A DNA stretch of 9,538 nucleotides from an uncultured Sediminibacterium sp. (GCA_937907555.1 CALEST010000316.1:1-9538), one strand, 5' to 3'. Counted from the stretch's first letter, positions 1 through 7,316 are shown. Made by a program: numbers and translations. Notes: generated from the sequence alone by a model not told the origin.

Positions 1-1025
1 TTAAAACCTATACCGAAAAAGTTTGGGGAATACCCTGTAAGGAAATATCTGCCGATTGGGCTGCACAACGTATTAAAGGACTTTCCTTAAGCAGTGCAAT
101 CTGGAATGCTTTGTTTAAACCCAAGCCATCCAGTAAAGGGGCTGTTATTAAAACCCTGATCGATTCATTTCGCTATCCTAAACAGGGACCTGGTTTAATG
201 TGGGAGCGTTGCACAGAGAAATGCGTTGCCATGGGCGTGCAGGTTAAAATGAATAGTGGGGTAAAAGATATTTCTCTGAACAATCAAAAGTGGACTGTGC
301 AAACCGAAGATGGAACTAGCTACAATGATTTTGATTATGTTCTTTCTTCTGCACCTATGCGTGAATTGATTCAGTCGGTAAAGCCTGTTTTTAGCGAAGA
401 GGTATTAAACAATGCTGCTCAGCTGGGTTATCGCGATTTTCTTACTGTTGTTTTAATATGCAAGGATGAAGATGCATTCAGTGACAACTGGATTTACATT
501 CACGATCCGAGTGTGAAAGTAGGCAGAATTCAAAATTTTAAATCCTGGAGTCCATACATGGTGCCTGATCCTAACATGGCCTGTTATGGTTTGGAATATT
601 TTTGTTTTGAGGGCGATGGATTATGGACGAGCAGTGATGCTGATTTGATTGCATTGGCAACCAGAGAAATTGCTCAAATAGGATTGACCAAGCCTAGTGC
701 TGTAGTAGATGGTTATGTGGTAAGACAACCCAAAGCCTATCCTGTTTACGATCAGGAATATAAAGAAAGAGTAAGCGCCGTTAGAGAAGCTATTAAAACC
801 TATCCTGGTTTATATCTGGTGGGCAGAAACGGTATGCACAAATACAACAACCAGGATCATAGCATGATGACGGCAATGCTGGCTGCTAAAAATATTGTAG
901 CTGGTAAAGAAGTTTACGATCTATGGGATGTGAACGAAGATGCAGAATACCATGAGGGTGGAGAGAGAGGTGCAGAACATCAGAAAATTTCGGAAAGATT
1001 AGTGCCACAAAAGTTGCAGCAATAA
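1..1025 (+). CDS. FAD-dependent oxidoreductase (protoporphyrinogen oxidase/amine oxidase-like), 5'-truncated by window
   Basis: The reading frame is open from base 3 to the TAA at 1023-1025, giving 340 visible residues. The start and the N-terminal Rossmann FAD-binding motif lie upstream of the window. A TTG at 111 is an internal Leu codon, because homologous-looking sequence continues upstream of it (YTEKVWGIP, then SADWAAQRIKGLSL), a pattern typical of HemY/amine-oxidase-like flavoproteins. Near the C-terminus LYLVGRNGMHKYNNQDHS followed by MMTAMLAAKNIV fits the second FAD-contacting segment, where the family has a G-R-x-G-x-x-x-Y motif and then a helix over the flavin. The substrate cannot be read from the sequence. 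In Bacteroidota such proteins often sit among polysaccharide or glycosyltransferase genes, and UDP-galactopyranose-mutase-like chemistry is an alternative to a classical oxidase. It converges on rarA with 17 bp between stops and no obvious terminator hairpin. The family call is good; the specific function is unknown. Confidence 0.8.
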   Translation, partial: KTYTEKVWGIPCKEISADWAAQRIKGLSLSSAIWNALFKPKPSSKGAVIKTLIDSFRYPKQGPGLMWERCTEKCVAMGVQVKMNSGVKDISLNNQKWTVQTEDGTSYNDFDYVLSSAPMRELIQSVKPVFSEEVLNNAAQLGYRDFLTVVLICKDEDAFSDNWIYIHDPSVKVGRIQNFKSWSPYMVPDPNMACYGLEYFCFEGDGLWTSSDADLIALATREIAQIGLTKPSAVVDGYVVRQPKAYPVYDQEYKERVSAVREAIKTYPGLYLVGRNGMHKYNNQDHSMMTAMLAAKNIVAGKEVYDLWDVNEDAEYHEGGERGAEHQKISERLVPQKLQQ

Positions 1026-1042
1026 TTTCAAAAATCGCAGCA

Positions 1043-2305
1043 TTAGTAACCGTATTTCCCCTTCCATCTTTCCTTAAGGAATTTCTTTATTTCGTTTTCT
1101 CTGGCATTATTGCCAGGAATATAAAATGGGGTATTCACCAGAGGGGCGGGCAAATATTCCTGATCAATAAAATTATTTTCTCCCAGATGTGAGTATTGGT
1201 AATCTTTACCATAATCCATTTGCTTCATCAGTTTGGTTGGTGCATTTCTTAAATGAAGCGGAACTGAAAGGTCTCCGTGCTGGGCAACGGCTTTCTGCGC
1301 TTTCGCTATAGCTTCATAAGCCGCATTGCTTTTTGGAGAGCTGGCTAAATAAGTAGCACATTGCGATAAGATAATTCTGCTTTCCGGATAGCCAATTTTT
1401 GCTACCGCATCAAATGTGCCATTGGCCAGCAATAGTGCATTTGGATTCGCATTCCCAATATCTTCACTTGCAAATATGAGCATCCTTCTGGCTATAAATT
1501 TTACATCTTCTCCACCCTCAATCATTCTTGCTAACCAGTACACAGCTCCGTTGGGATCTGATCCCCGCATGCTTTTGATAAATGCAGAAACGATATCATA
1601 ATGCTGTTCTCCACTTTTATCGTACAAGGCAATTTTCTTCTGTGCTACTTTCTGTACAGCTTCATCTGTAATATTGGTAACCCCGGATTGAATTACAATC
1701 TCCAGCAGGTTCAATAATTTTCTTCCATCTCCACCGCTTAGGTTGATTAAAGCGGCTGTTTCCTGTAACTGAATATTTTTTGTTTTCAGTAGTTCATCTT
1801 TCTGAATGGCCTCTTGTATCAGCTGCACCAGTTTTTCTTTTTCCAATGCCTTGAGCACATATACCTGGCACCTGCTTAACAATGCCGCATTTACTTCGAA
1901 GGATGGATTTTCGGTAGTTGCTCCAATTAAGCGGATGGTTCCTTTTTCTACCGCACCCAACAAAGCATCCTGCTGGCTTTTATTGAAGCGGTGAATTTCA
2001 TCTATGAACAAAACTGCGCTCTTTAACTCTTTGGCCTGTTCAATTACTTCTCTTACTTCTTTTACGCCGCTGCTGATAGCAGATAACTGAAAATAAGGTA
2101 CCTGTAAGGTTCGTGTAATCACATTCGCCAGGGTTGTTTTACCTACACCGGGAGGCCCCCAGAGAATCATGGAAGGAATGGTTCCGTTTTCCAATGCGGT
2201 TCTTAACATGCTACCCTTGCCCGTAATATGTTCCTGTCCAACAATATCATCAATGGTGTTGGGACGCATTCTTTCTGCAAGTGGTATCTGTGATTCGAAC
2301 AACAT
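1043..2305 (-). CDS. rarA: Replication-associated recombination protein A (RarA/MgsA), AAA+ ATPase
   Basis: This 420-residue protein matches the usual RarA/MgsA/WRNIP1 length and layout. The N-terminus (PLAERMRPNTIDDIVGQEH) is the family signature, with DnaX/RuvB-like clamp-loader character. Walker A is GPPGVGKTT at about residues 50-58, Walker B is LFIDEIHRF at about 99-107 with D102 and E103, sensor 1 is IGATTENPS at about 127-135, and the LLSRC segment near 142-146 holds the likely arginine finger. The C-terminal half (SMRGSDPNGAVYWLARM, then ARRMLIFASEDIGNANP) is the MgsA tetramerisation domain. Family knowledge: it is a homotetrameric DNA-dependent ATPase that acts at stalled or gapped forks, interacts with SSB and influences RecA loading. 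The ATG at 2303-2305 begins 12 bp after the MFS gene stop on the same strand, so the two are probably co-transcribed. No motif is missing. The identification is firm. Confidence 0.97.
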   Translation of the reverse strand: MLFESQIPLAERMRPNTIDDIVGQEHITGKGSMLRTALENGTIPSMILWGPPGVGKTTLANVITRTLQVPYFQLSAISSGVKEVREVIEQAKELKSAVLFIDEIHRFNKSQQDALLGAVEKGTIRLIGATTENPSFEVNAALLSRCQVYVLKALEKEKLVQLIQEAIQKDELLKTKNIQLQETAALINLSGGDGRKLLNLLEIVIQSGVTNITDEAVQKVAQKKIALYDKSGEQHYDIVSAFIKSMRGSDPNGAVYWLARMIEGGEDVKFIARRMLIFASEDIGNANPNALLLANGTFDAVAKIGYPESRIILSQCATYLASSPKSNAAYEAIAKAQKAVAQHGDLSVPLHLRNAPTKLMKQMDYGKDYQYSHLGENNFIDQEYLPAPLVNTPFYIPGNNARENEIKKFLKERWKGKYGY

Positions 2306-2317
2306 GCGAATATCTGT

Positions 2318-3463
2318 TTACGATTTAAATTTAGTGAATCCTGCAAGAACCGTGGTGCCAAATCCGAGTATGGCAATAATACCAAAGGACCACTGCAATC
2401 CAAATGCTTCCGCAATGAAACCTATTAATGGGGGGCCAATAAAAAAGCCGAAGAAACCAATGCTGGATACGGCTGCCAATGCCATACCCGGACTCATTTT
2501 TTCGGATTTGCCTGCCTGACTATACACAATTGGAACTACAGAGGACACTCCGAATCCTACCATCAGAAAGCCAATGGTTGCAATAACAATGGACGGAAAG
2601 AAAACCGCCAGCAATAATCCGGCAGCTATAATCCCCCCGCTTGCCTGTAATATTTCTTTTCTGCCAAAACGTAATACAAGCCCGTCTCCTAAAAATCTTC
2701 CCAATGCCATGGTTCCCATGAATGCTGAATAACCCAGCGTTATCAACGATGGGGGAGCTTGTACTACTTTTTGAAAGTAAATGCCGCTCCAATCGAACAT
2801 GGTACCTTCCGCTGCCATGCAACAGAAAGAGATTAGTCCCAGTTTTAATAGAGAAGCATCCGGTTTTACAAAAATGGGTTGATTGCCCGTTACCGCATCT
2901 TTGGGCATTCTTCCAAACTTCATCAACAATGCCAATGACATCACGGTTAGGGCAACTATTAGAAAATGTTGCAGAGGGAATAATCCGAAAGATATCATTA
3001 TGGTACCAACAGCCGCGCCAGTAAATCCTGCCAGACTCCAGATACCGTGAAAAGAAGCCATGATAGATTTACCATATAATTCTTCTACAGCAACCGCCTG
3101 GGTATTCACAGAAATATTCATCATATTACCCAGCAAACCAAAGAAGAACAATAATGCAGTTAGTGCCATCACTGAATTGGCTGTTCCCAGCAAACTCAAT
3201 ACCAGTGGGTAGCAGAGGGCGGCCAGCAGCATAACGGTTCTACTCCCCAGTTTGGCTACCAGCCATCCGGAAATGGGTAAGCTGACCATGGATCCTGTTG
3301 GTAAGGCGAACAATATGCCGCCCAATTCTGCATCATTGAGTTCCAGTTTTTGTTTGATGTCAGGGATTCTGCTTGCCCAGCTGGCGAAAGTGATACCAGC
3401 AATAAAAAAATAAGTTCCGATTGCCAGTCGATGCGTTTGCTTCGACAGTGTTTGATGACCCAT
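2318..3463 (-). CDS. MFS transporter, YbjJ-like
   Basis: This 381-residue, strongly hydrophobic protein has about 12 predicted membrane helices. The first helix ends in FASWASRIPDIK, followed by LNDAELGGILFALPTG, which resembles the E. coli YbjJ branch of the major facilitator superfamily. The loop between helices 2 and 3 reads AKLGSRTVM, a loosened form of the family G-x-x-x-D-R-x-G-R-R/K motif, and the matching loop in the second half is LRFGRKEI. A central hydrophilic loop at about residues 180-205 separates the two six-helix halves. The substrate is unknown; the family is annotated variously as sugar or drug transporters, and nothing here decides it. The ATG at 3461-3463 is the only start that preserves helix 1. 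A near-perfect -7 element lies just upstream (3481-3488), leaving a leader of only about 10-12 nt. It is followed by rarA after 12 bp. Confidence 0.88.
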   Translation of the reverse strand: MGHQTLSKQTHRLAIGTYFFIAGITFASWASRIPDIKQKLELNDAELGGILFALPTGSMVSLPISGWLVAKLGSRTVMLLAALCYPLVLSLLGTANSVMALTALLFFFGLLGNMMNISVNTQAVAVEELYGKSIMASFHGIWSLAGFTGAAVGTIMISFGLFPLQHFLIVALTVMSLALLMKFGRMPKDAVTGNQPIFVKPDASLLKLGLISFCCMAAEGTMFDWSGIYFQKVVQAPPSLITLGYSAFMGTMALGRFLGDGLVLRFGRKEILQASGGIIAAGLLLAVFFPSIVIATIGFLMVGFGVSSVVPIVYSQAGKSEKMSPGMALAAVSSIGFFGFFIGPPLIGFIAEAFGLQWSFGIIAILGFGTTVLAGFTKFKS

Positions 3464-3480
3464 ATATTTAATTCAGGTTG

Positions 3481-3488
3481 CAAAAATA
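3481..3488 (-). promoter_or_regulatory. -7 promoter element of the MFS-rarA unit
   Basis: Read on the minus strand the sequence is TATTTTTG followed by CAACC, a perfect match to the Bacteroidota -7 consensus TAnnTTTG. The ten bases TTTTGCAACC are also found at the efp promoter. No clear -33 TTG is seen 17-21 bp upstream. The last G of the element is 17 bases before the ATG of the transporter. Confidence 0.6.
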
Positions 3489-3518
3489 CCTCAATCCCGC
3501 TACTTGACCCATTTAGGT

Positions 3519-3526
3519 TATATTTG
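3519..3526 (+). promoter_or_regulatory. -7 promoter element of aspS
   Basis: TATATTTG matches TAnnTTTG exactly and is followed by a C, as in the other promoters of this window. It lies 43 bp before the aspS ATG, which implies a leader of about 35 nt. A TTG at 3504-3506 lies only 12 bp upstream, too close for a standard -33 box, so the -33 element is weak or absent. Confidence 0.6.
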
Positions 3527-3569
3527 CGCTCAGAAGCAGGCCTGGCCTGATATAAATTTCAGTTAGATT

Positions 3570-5396
3570 ATGTATCGTTCAAATACTTGCGGAGAATTAA
3601 GAATCTCTAATGTGGGCTCGGAAACCGTATTAGCGGGTTGGGTTCAGACTGTCAGAAAATTTGGTGCCATAACTTTCGTAGATCTTAGAGATCGCTATGG
3701 AATAACCCAGTTGTTATTTGGTGAAAACCTGGCTAAACAACTGGAGGAACAGCCATTGGGTCGTGAGTTTGTGCTTCAGGCCAAGGGATTGGTGCAGGAA
3801 AGAAGCAATAAGAATCCCAATATCGCAACAGGGGATATTGAAATTGTTGTGACTGAGTTTACTATTTTGAATAAGTCGGCTGTTCCGCCTTTCACCATTC
3901 AGGACGATACGGATGGGGGAGATGATTTAAGAATGAAATATCGCTTTTTAGATTTAAGAAGAAATGCGGTAAAGCGAAATCTTGAATTGCGTTATGCAGT
4001 GAATCGTTCTGCCAGAAATTATTTGCACGAGAATCATTTCATGGATATTGAAACCCCTTTCTTAATTAAATCTACGCCTGAAGGCGCTAGAGATTTTGTG
4101 GTTCCTTCCAGAATGAATCCGGGCCAGTTTTATGCATTGCCACAAAGCCCTCAAACTTTCAAGCAATTGTTGATGGTGAGTGGTTATGATCGTTACTATC
4201 AGATTGTGAAATGTTTCAGAGATGAAGATTTGCGTGCAGATCGTCAGCCGGAGTTTACACAGATTGACTGCGAAATGGCATTCGTAGAACAGGAAGATAT
4301 TCTACAGATGTTCGAAGGAATGGTCAAGCGCATTTTCAAGGACGTAAAAGATATCGACTATACAGAAACCGTAGAACGCATGTCCTGGGAAGATGCCATG
4401 TGGAATTACGGAAATGACAAGCCTGATATTCGTTTTGGCATGAAGCTCTCTAATTTAAAGAGTGCATTTTTGAAAGCAGGTAAAATTGCTGCAACAGGTG
4501 AATTGATTAATGGAGCTGGCTTTGGAGTGTTTGATAATGCGGAAACTGTTTTAGCCATTGCAGTTCCTGGATGTTCGGAATATACCCGTAAGCAAACCGA
4601 TGAATTAACTGAGTGGGTGAAAAGACCACAGATTGGCATGCAGGGAATGGTATTTATTAAATGTAATGCCGATGGTACTTACAAGAGCAGTGTTGATAAA
4701 TTCTATGCTGAAGACAAGCTAAAAGCCATTGCGGATTCTGCAGGAGCTAAAGCCGGAGATCTGGTGTTGATTTTGGCTGGTCGTGAGGAAAGAACCCGTA
4801 AAGCCATTAGTGAATTGCGTTTGGAAATGGGTAAGCGTTTGGGCTTGCGCAAGGAGAATGAATTCAAGCTATTATGGGTGATGGACTTCCCTTTGTTTGA
4901 ATATGCAGAAGAAGAAAATCGCTGGGTTGCCAGACACCATCCGTTTACCTCCCCCAAGCCAGATCAGATTGATATCATGATCAATAACAATCCGGTGATT
5001 GAAAATGCAGACAAATACCTGGAGCATCCTTATTCCAATATTAAAGCCAATGCCTATGATATGGTGTTGAACGGAAATGAAATAGGTGGTGGATCTATCC
5101 GTATTTATCAGCGTCCGTTGCAGGAGAAAATGTTTGCTGCATTGGGTATGACCGAAGAAGAAGCACAACATAAGTTTGGATTCTTATTGGGTGCTTTTGA
5201 ATATGGTGCGCCTCCGCACGGTGGTATTGCATTCGGATTTGATCGTTTGTGTTCTATTTTGGGCGGAAGCGAAAGTATCCGTGACTTCATTGCCTTCCCT
5301 AAAAACAATAGTGGAAGAGATGTGATGCTGGATGCGCCTAGCAGCATTGATGAAAAGCAATTTGATGAATTGCAGATTAAATTGAATTTGAAGTAA
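3570..5396 (+). CDS. aspS: Aspartyl-tRNA synthetase (class II, bacterial type)
   Basis: This 608-residue protein charges tRNA-Asp with aspartate in the cytoplasm, and its length is normal for bacterial AspRS. Residues 1-105 form the OB-fold anticodon-binding domain (GWVQTVRKFGAITF, then VDLRDRYGITQ). Class II motif 1 lies around MDIETPFL (158-165). Motif 2 is CFRDEDLRADRQPEFTQID (215-233) with catalytic R217. The GAD insertion domain, the mark of bacterial AspRS, covers about 300-420. Motif 3 is GGIAFGFDRL (551-560) with R559. The QSPQTFKQLLM substrate-binding segment is at 192-202. The residue aligned with His31 of non-discriminating Pseudomonas AspRS is Phe31, and the Gly82 region reads SNKNPN, so the non-discriminating pair is absent and a tRNA-Asp-specific enzyme is more likely (inference). 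The gene has its own promoter and terminator and is probably monocistronic. Confidence 0.99.
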   Translation: MYRSNTCGELRISNVGSETVLAGWVQTVRKFGAITFVDLRDRYGITQLLFGENLAKQLEEQPLGREFVLQAKGLVQERSNKNPNIATGDIEIVVTEFTILNKSAVPPFTIQDDTDGGDDLRMKYRFLDLRRNAVKRNLELRYAVNRSARNYLHENHFMDIETPFLIKSTPEGARDFVVPSRMNPGQFYALPQSPQTFKQLLMVSGYDRYYQIVKCFRDEDLRADRQPEFTQIDCEMAFVEQEDILQMFEGMVKRIFKDVKDIDYTETVERMSWEDAMWNYGNDKPDIRFGMKLSNLKSAFLKAGKIAATGELINGAGFGVFDNAETVLAIAVPGCSEYTRKQTDELTEWVKRPQIGMQGMVFIKCNADGTYKSSVDKFYAEDKLKAIADSAGAKAGDLVLILAGREERTRKAISELRLEMGKRLGLRKENEFKLLWVMDFPLFEYAEEENRWVARHHPFTSPKPDQIDIMINNNPVIENADKYLEHPYSNIKANAYDMVLNGNEIGGGSIRIYQRPLQEKMFAALGMTEEEAQHKFGFLLGAFEYGAPPHGGIAFGFDRLCSILGGSESIRDFIAFPKNNSGRDVMLDAPSSIDEKQFDELQIKLNLK

Positions 5397-5417
5397 AGGC
5401 ATTTATAACTAAATACT

Positions 5418-5450
5418 AAAGCCACTTGATTCATCTCAAGTGGCTTTTTT
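5418..5450 (+). terminator. Intrinsic terminator of aspS
   Basis: A perfect 12-bp stem pairs AAAGCCACTTGA (5418-5429) with TCAAGTGGCTTT (5436-5447) around a 6-nt loop TTCATC, and the T run extends to 5450. It begins 21 bp after the aspS stop. It lies between convergent genes. Read on the minus strand the stem is followed by a weaker T-rich stretch (TTTAGTATTT), so it may also end the minus-strand operon. Confidence 0.92.
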
Positions 5451-5461
5451 AATGTTCAATA

Positions 5462-6151
5462 TTAATTGGCAAACGCATTGGGGTATTGTTGCCTTATTTT
5501 TAATTGGGTTTTTATATATACCTGTTGCCATGCTAAATTGAGTAAAATAACAATCGGTAATATATAGAGAGCTATCTTGTAAATGAAGGGATAGTAGTTG
5601 GTGGTGATCTCAAAAATTACTCCCAAAGAAATGGTTAAATAGAAGACAGATGGAATAATCATTAGAATATGATAAGTCCGAATAATATGCATACTTAAAA
5701 GTTTTTTTCTCTTATCCCTAATATTGTCAGTTGCCAATTTGCCTTTACCAAAACTGTACGTGATATTCAGTAAATTAATCAAGTGAATAAATGAGCCTGC
5801 AATTTTTTCAATGGAACGATTTTGGTCTAGCCAAATAACGGCTGCTACCAAAAGAAACGTAAGTGCTATTTTCGGCAAACTAATATATTCAAGTAATGCG
5901 GTTTTGAGTTGATTTTTGATATTGTTTTCAATTGAATTTGTTTTTTCTTTTATAATCTTTTGAATAAGAATAGGGTTAAATTCTTTTTTGATTTCATTGA
6001 AAAGGCTCGAGAATTCATTCGGTTCTTTTATCCTGTCTTCAATATAATTTACCATATGGTCTGTAAGCTCTAGCTCTATATCATAGAACTGTTTTACTTC
6101 TTTACGGCAGTATTCATTAACCTGCTGGTATTGTTCTTGTCTGATTTCCAT
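5462..6151 (-). CDS. HAAS/DUF1700-like membrane protein, second paralogue of the padR operon
   Basis: This 229-residue protein has a charged helical N-terminal domain (about 1-85) and then roughly four hydrophobic segments (about 93-108, 118-133, 157-180, 188-207). It is a diverged paralogue of the neighbour at 6161-6847. Shared features at matching places are YCRK (14-17), a QFYDIELELTDH motif (21-32), SLPKIALT (91-98) and the C-terminal YPNAFAN against YPKAFA. The N-terminal domain resembles the HAAS/DUF1700-type domain found in membrane proteins encoded beside PadR regulators. No enzymatic motif is visible, and a sensor or scaffold role is only inferred from context. Sampled 60-base lines give roughly 23-33% GC, clearly lower than the upstream paralogue. 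The ATG at 6149-6151 begins 9 bp after the upstream stop. It ends 12 bp from the aspS terminator hairpin. Confidence 0.75.
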   Translation of the reverse strand: MEIRQEQYQQVNEYCRKEVKQFYDIELELTDHMVNYIEDRIKEPNEFSSLFNEIKKEFNPILIQKIIKEKTNSIENNIKNQLKTALLEYISLPKIALTFLLVAAVIWLDQNRSIEKIAGSFIHLINLLNITYSFGKGKLATDNIRDKRKKLLSMHIIRTYHILMIIPSVFYLTISLGVIFEITTNYYPFIYKIALYILPIVILLNLAWQQVYIKTQLKIRQQYPNAFAN

Positions 6152-6160
6152 ATTAAAGTA

Positions 6161-6847
6161 TTATGCAAAAGCTTTTGGATATAGTGTTATCGCATTTCTA
6201 TGCAGCTCTTTTACAAAATCCCTGTGGGCCAGAAGAGAAATAAAAATGAGCAGCAGCATAAGTGAAATAATCGCATAAGGAAGGAAAGGCATTTGGTCCA
6301 GTTCTGTATAACCAAAGAACCTGTTGCTAAAGAAAATTTGAATAAAAATACATGAGTGAATGATGCCTGAAAGCCGCTCACTGGTCAGTATCATTTCCTT
6401 TTTCTGTTGTTTGAATAGTTTATGCATTTTTAGTGTATATACTATTTCAAAAACAAAGAGACAAGCGCCCACAGCAAAAAGAAACAGACCACGATGATAT
6501 TCCTGCGTCAAAACTTTACCAATTAAGAGCATTGCCGCATACATACACAGCGTCATTGCAATTTTTGGAACAGTGAAATAGGAGAAGAACAATTTCCATT
6601 TTTGTTTTCTGCTTTTCTTACTAACCATTTCCATCCTTGTGGCAACAATATCAGCAAATCCTTTAATGCCAAAGCCAGCATACACTTCATCAAGCGCCTG
6701 CTCAAAACTGAGTTTGGGATTTTCTTTCATTTTCTCCTCAATGGCTTCTGATAAATGATCTGCCAGTTCTACCTGAACATCATAGTACTGCATATAATGT
6801 TTTCTGCAAAAGGCAAAGAGACTTTCGTATTGGGCTTCTGTAATCAT
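6161..6847 (-). CDS. HAAS/DUF1700-like membrane protein, first paralogue of the padR operon
   Basis: This 228-residue protein has a soluble N-terminal helical domain (about 1-85) containing YYDVQVELADHLSEAIEEKM, then an amphipathic stretch with a DEVYAGFGIKGFADIV pattern. About four membrane helices follow (roughly 93-112, 120-139, 158-176, 188-206), and the C-terminus ends in YPKAFA. The domain order, an acidic helical domain ahead of membrane helices, and the position directly behind a padR gene match HAAS/DUF1700-type proteins (family recognition from memory). Its ATG at 6845-6847 overlaps the padR TGA as ATGA, which suggests translational coupling. No catalytic residues are recognised. 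The likely role is in sensing or membrane-stress signalling together with PadR and the second paralogue; this is inference. GC of sampled lines is about 40-45%, like the rest of the window. Confidence 0.78.
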   Translation of the reverse strand: MITEAQYESLFAFCRKHYMQYYDVQVELADHLSEAIEEKMKENPKLSFEQALDEVYAGFGIKGFADIVATRMEMVSKKSRKQKWKLFFSYFTVPKIAMTLCMYAAMLLIGKVLTQEYHRGLFLFAVGACLFVFEIVYTLKMHKLFKQQKKEMILTSERLSGIIHSCIFIQIFFSNRFFGYTELDQMPFLPYAIISLMLLLIFISLLAHRDFVKELHRNAITLYPKAFA

Positions 6848-7182
6848 CCTATTACGGGTTTAGGATTTACAATGAATTCCAGACTTTGCATAAATGCTTT
6901 CATTTCATCCATGGCAACATTCGTTTGTTTTTTACCAGCTTTGGTTAAGCTATAGTATTTGCGCATTCGGTTGCCGTTCATTTCCGTTTCGGTTTCTACA
7001 ATTCCCTGTTCTTCCATTTTGTGCAGCAAAGGGTACAATGCACCTTCTGTGATGTTTAATTCTCCCTTGGTGATTTCCTTTACCATTTGCGTCATCTGGT
7101 ATCCATACATTCGGCCATTGTCTTTTAACAGCCTTAACAAGATGGGTTCCAGGCATCCTTTGTATAGTGATGATTTTTTCAT
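6844..7182 (-). CDS. PadR family transcriptional regulator
   Basis: This is a small one-domain PadR protein of 112 residues from the chosen ATG at 7180-7182. The winged-helix pattern is plain: LEPILLRLLKDNGRMYGYQM, then KGELNITEGALYPLLHKMEE with the recognition helix, then the wing (NGNRMRKYYSLTKAGK). A C-terminal helix (AMDEMKAFMQSLEFIV) serves dimerisation in the short PadR-s2 subfamily. An in-frame ATG at 7195-7197 would add MYHCI. The internal start is preferred because family members begin close to the KKSSLYKG segment, but neither has a Shine-Dalgarno sequence. Both starts lie in an 8-bp tandem repeat, and an 18-bp palindrome lies upstream. Family knowledge: PadR proteins are repressors that usually control their own operon and a neighbouring membrane protein gene. 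The stop overlaps the next gene by ATGA. Confidence 0.92.
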   Translation of the reverse strand: MKKSSLYKGCLEPILLRLLKDNGRMYGYQMTQMVKEITKGELNITEGALYPLLHKMEEQGIVETETEMNGNRMRKYYSLTKAGKKQTNVAMDEMKAFMQSLEFIVNPKPVIG

Positions 7183-7196
7183 GATACAATGATACA
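7181..7196. repeat. 8-bp perfect tandem repeat over the padR start
   Basis: ATGATACA occurs twice head to tail (7181-7188 and 7189-7196). The repeat covers the region between the two possible padR start codons. A related ATACATAA occurs at 7192-7199 and 7207-7214, 15 bp apart. Possible regulator-binding half-sites, or a small duplication that created the extra start codon. Confidence 0.6.
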
Positions 7197-7215
7197 TAAT
7201 TTATAAATACATAAG

Positions 7216-7233
7216 AAAATTATGCATAATTTT
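7216..7233. promoter_or_regulatory. 18-bp perfect palindrome, candidate PadR operator
   Basis: AAAATTATGCATAATTTT is a perfect inverted repeat centred between 7224 and 7225. It lies 33 bp upstream of the chosen padR start and about 83 bp upstream of the divergent gene at 7317. On the minus strand its flank overlaps a -7-like sequence TAATTTTC (7222-7215, one mismatch to TAnnTTTG), so a bound protein could block padR transcription. PadR dimers bind AT-rich inverted repeats; that this one is the site is inference. Confidence 0.5.
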
Positions 7234-7275
7234 TTTGTGTATTTATCCATTCTGCTTAATCGGGAGTCCCCTAGA

Positions 7276-7283
7276 GATAATTC
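7276..7283 (+). promoter_or_regulatory. Possible -7 element of the divergent membrane protein gene
   Basis: TACCTTTA has one mismatch to TAnnTTTG and lies 33 bp before the ATG at 7317, a suitable spacing. No -33 TTG stands 17-21 bp upstream. Weak call. Confidence 0.3.
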
Positions 7284-7316
7284 TTTACCTTTATGGCTTA
7301 TTTATCTTAAGCATTT

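Noticed and set aside
111..1025. TTG at 111 as the start of a 304-residue gene
   Set aside because: The same frame is open to the window edge and the upstream residues continue the conserved flavoprotein pattern, so the gene begins before the window.
2169..2519. 116-residue open frame on the plus strand across the rarA/MFS junction
   Set aside because: It is antisense to two well-supported genes, has no recognisable domain and looks like a shadow of their codon use.
3504..3509. TTGACC as a sigma70-type -35 box for aspS
   Set aside because: It lies only 9 bp before TATATT, far short of 17 bp, and the Bacteroidota -7 element explains the site better.
5108..5434. 108-residue open frame on the minus strand over the end of aspS and its terminator
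   Set aside because: It is antisense to the conserved AspRS motif 3 region and runs through the terminator stem. No family resemblance.
7234..7241. TTTG at 7234-7237 as a -33 box for the gene at 7317
   Set aside because: The only -7-like sequence lies 38 bp downstream, about twice the usual spacing.
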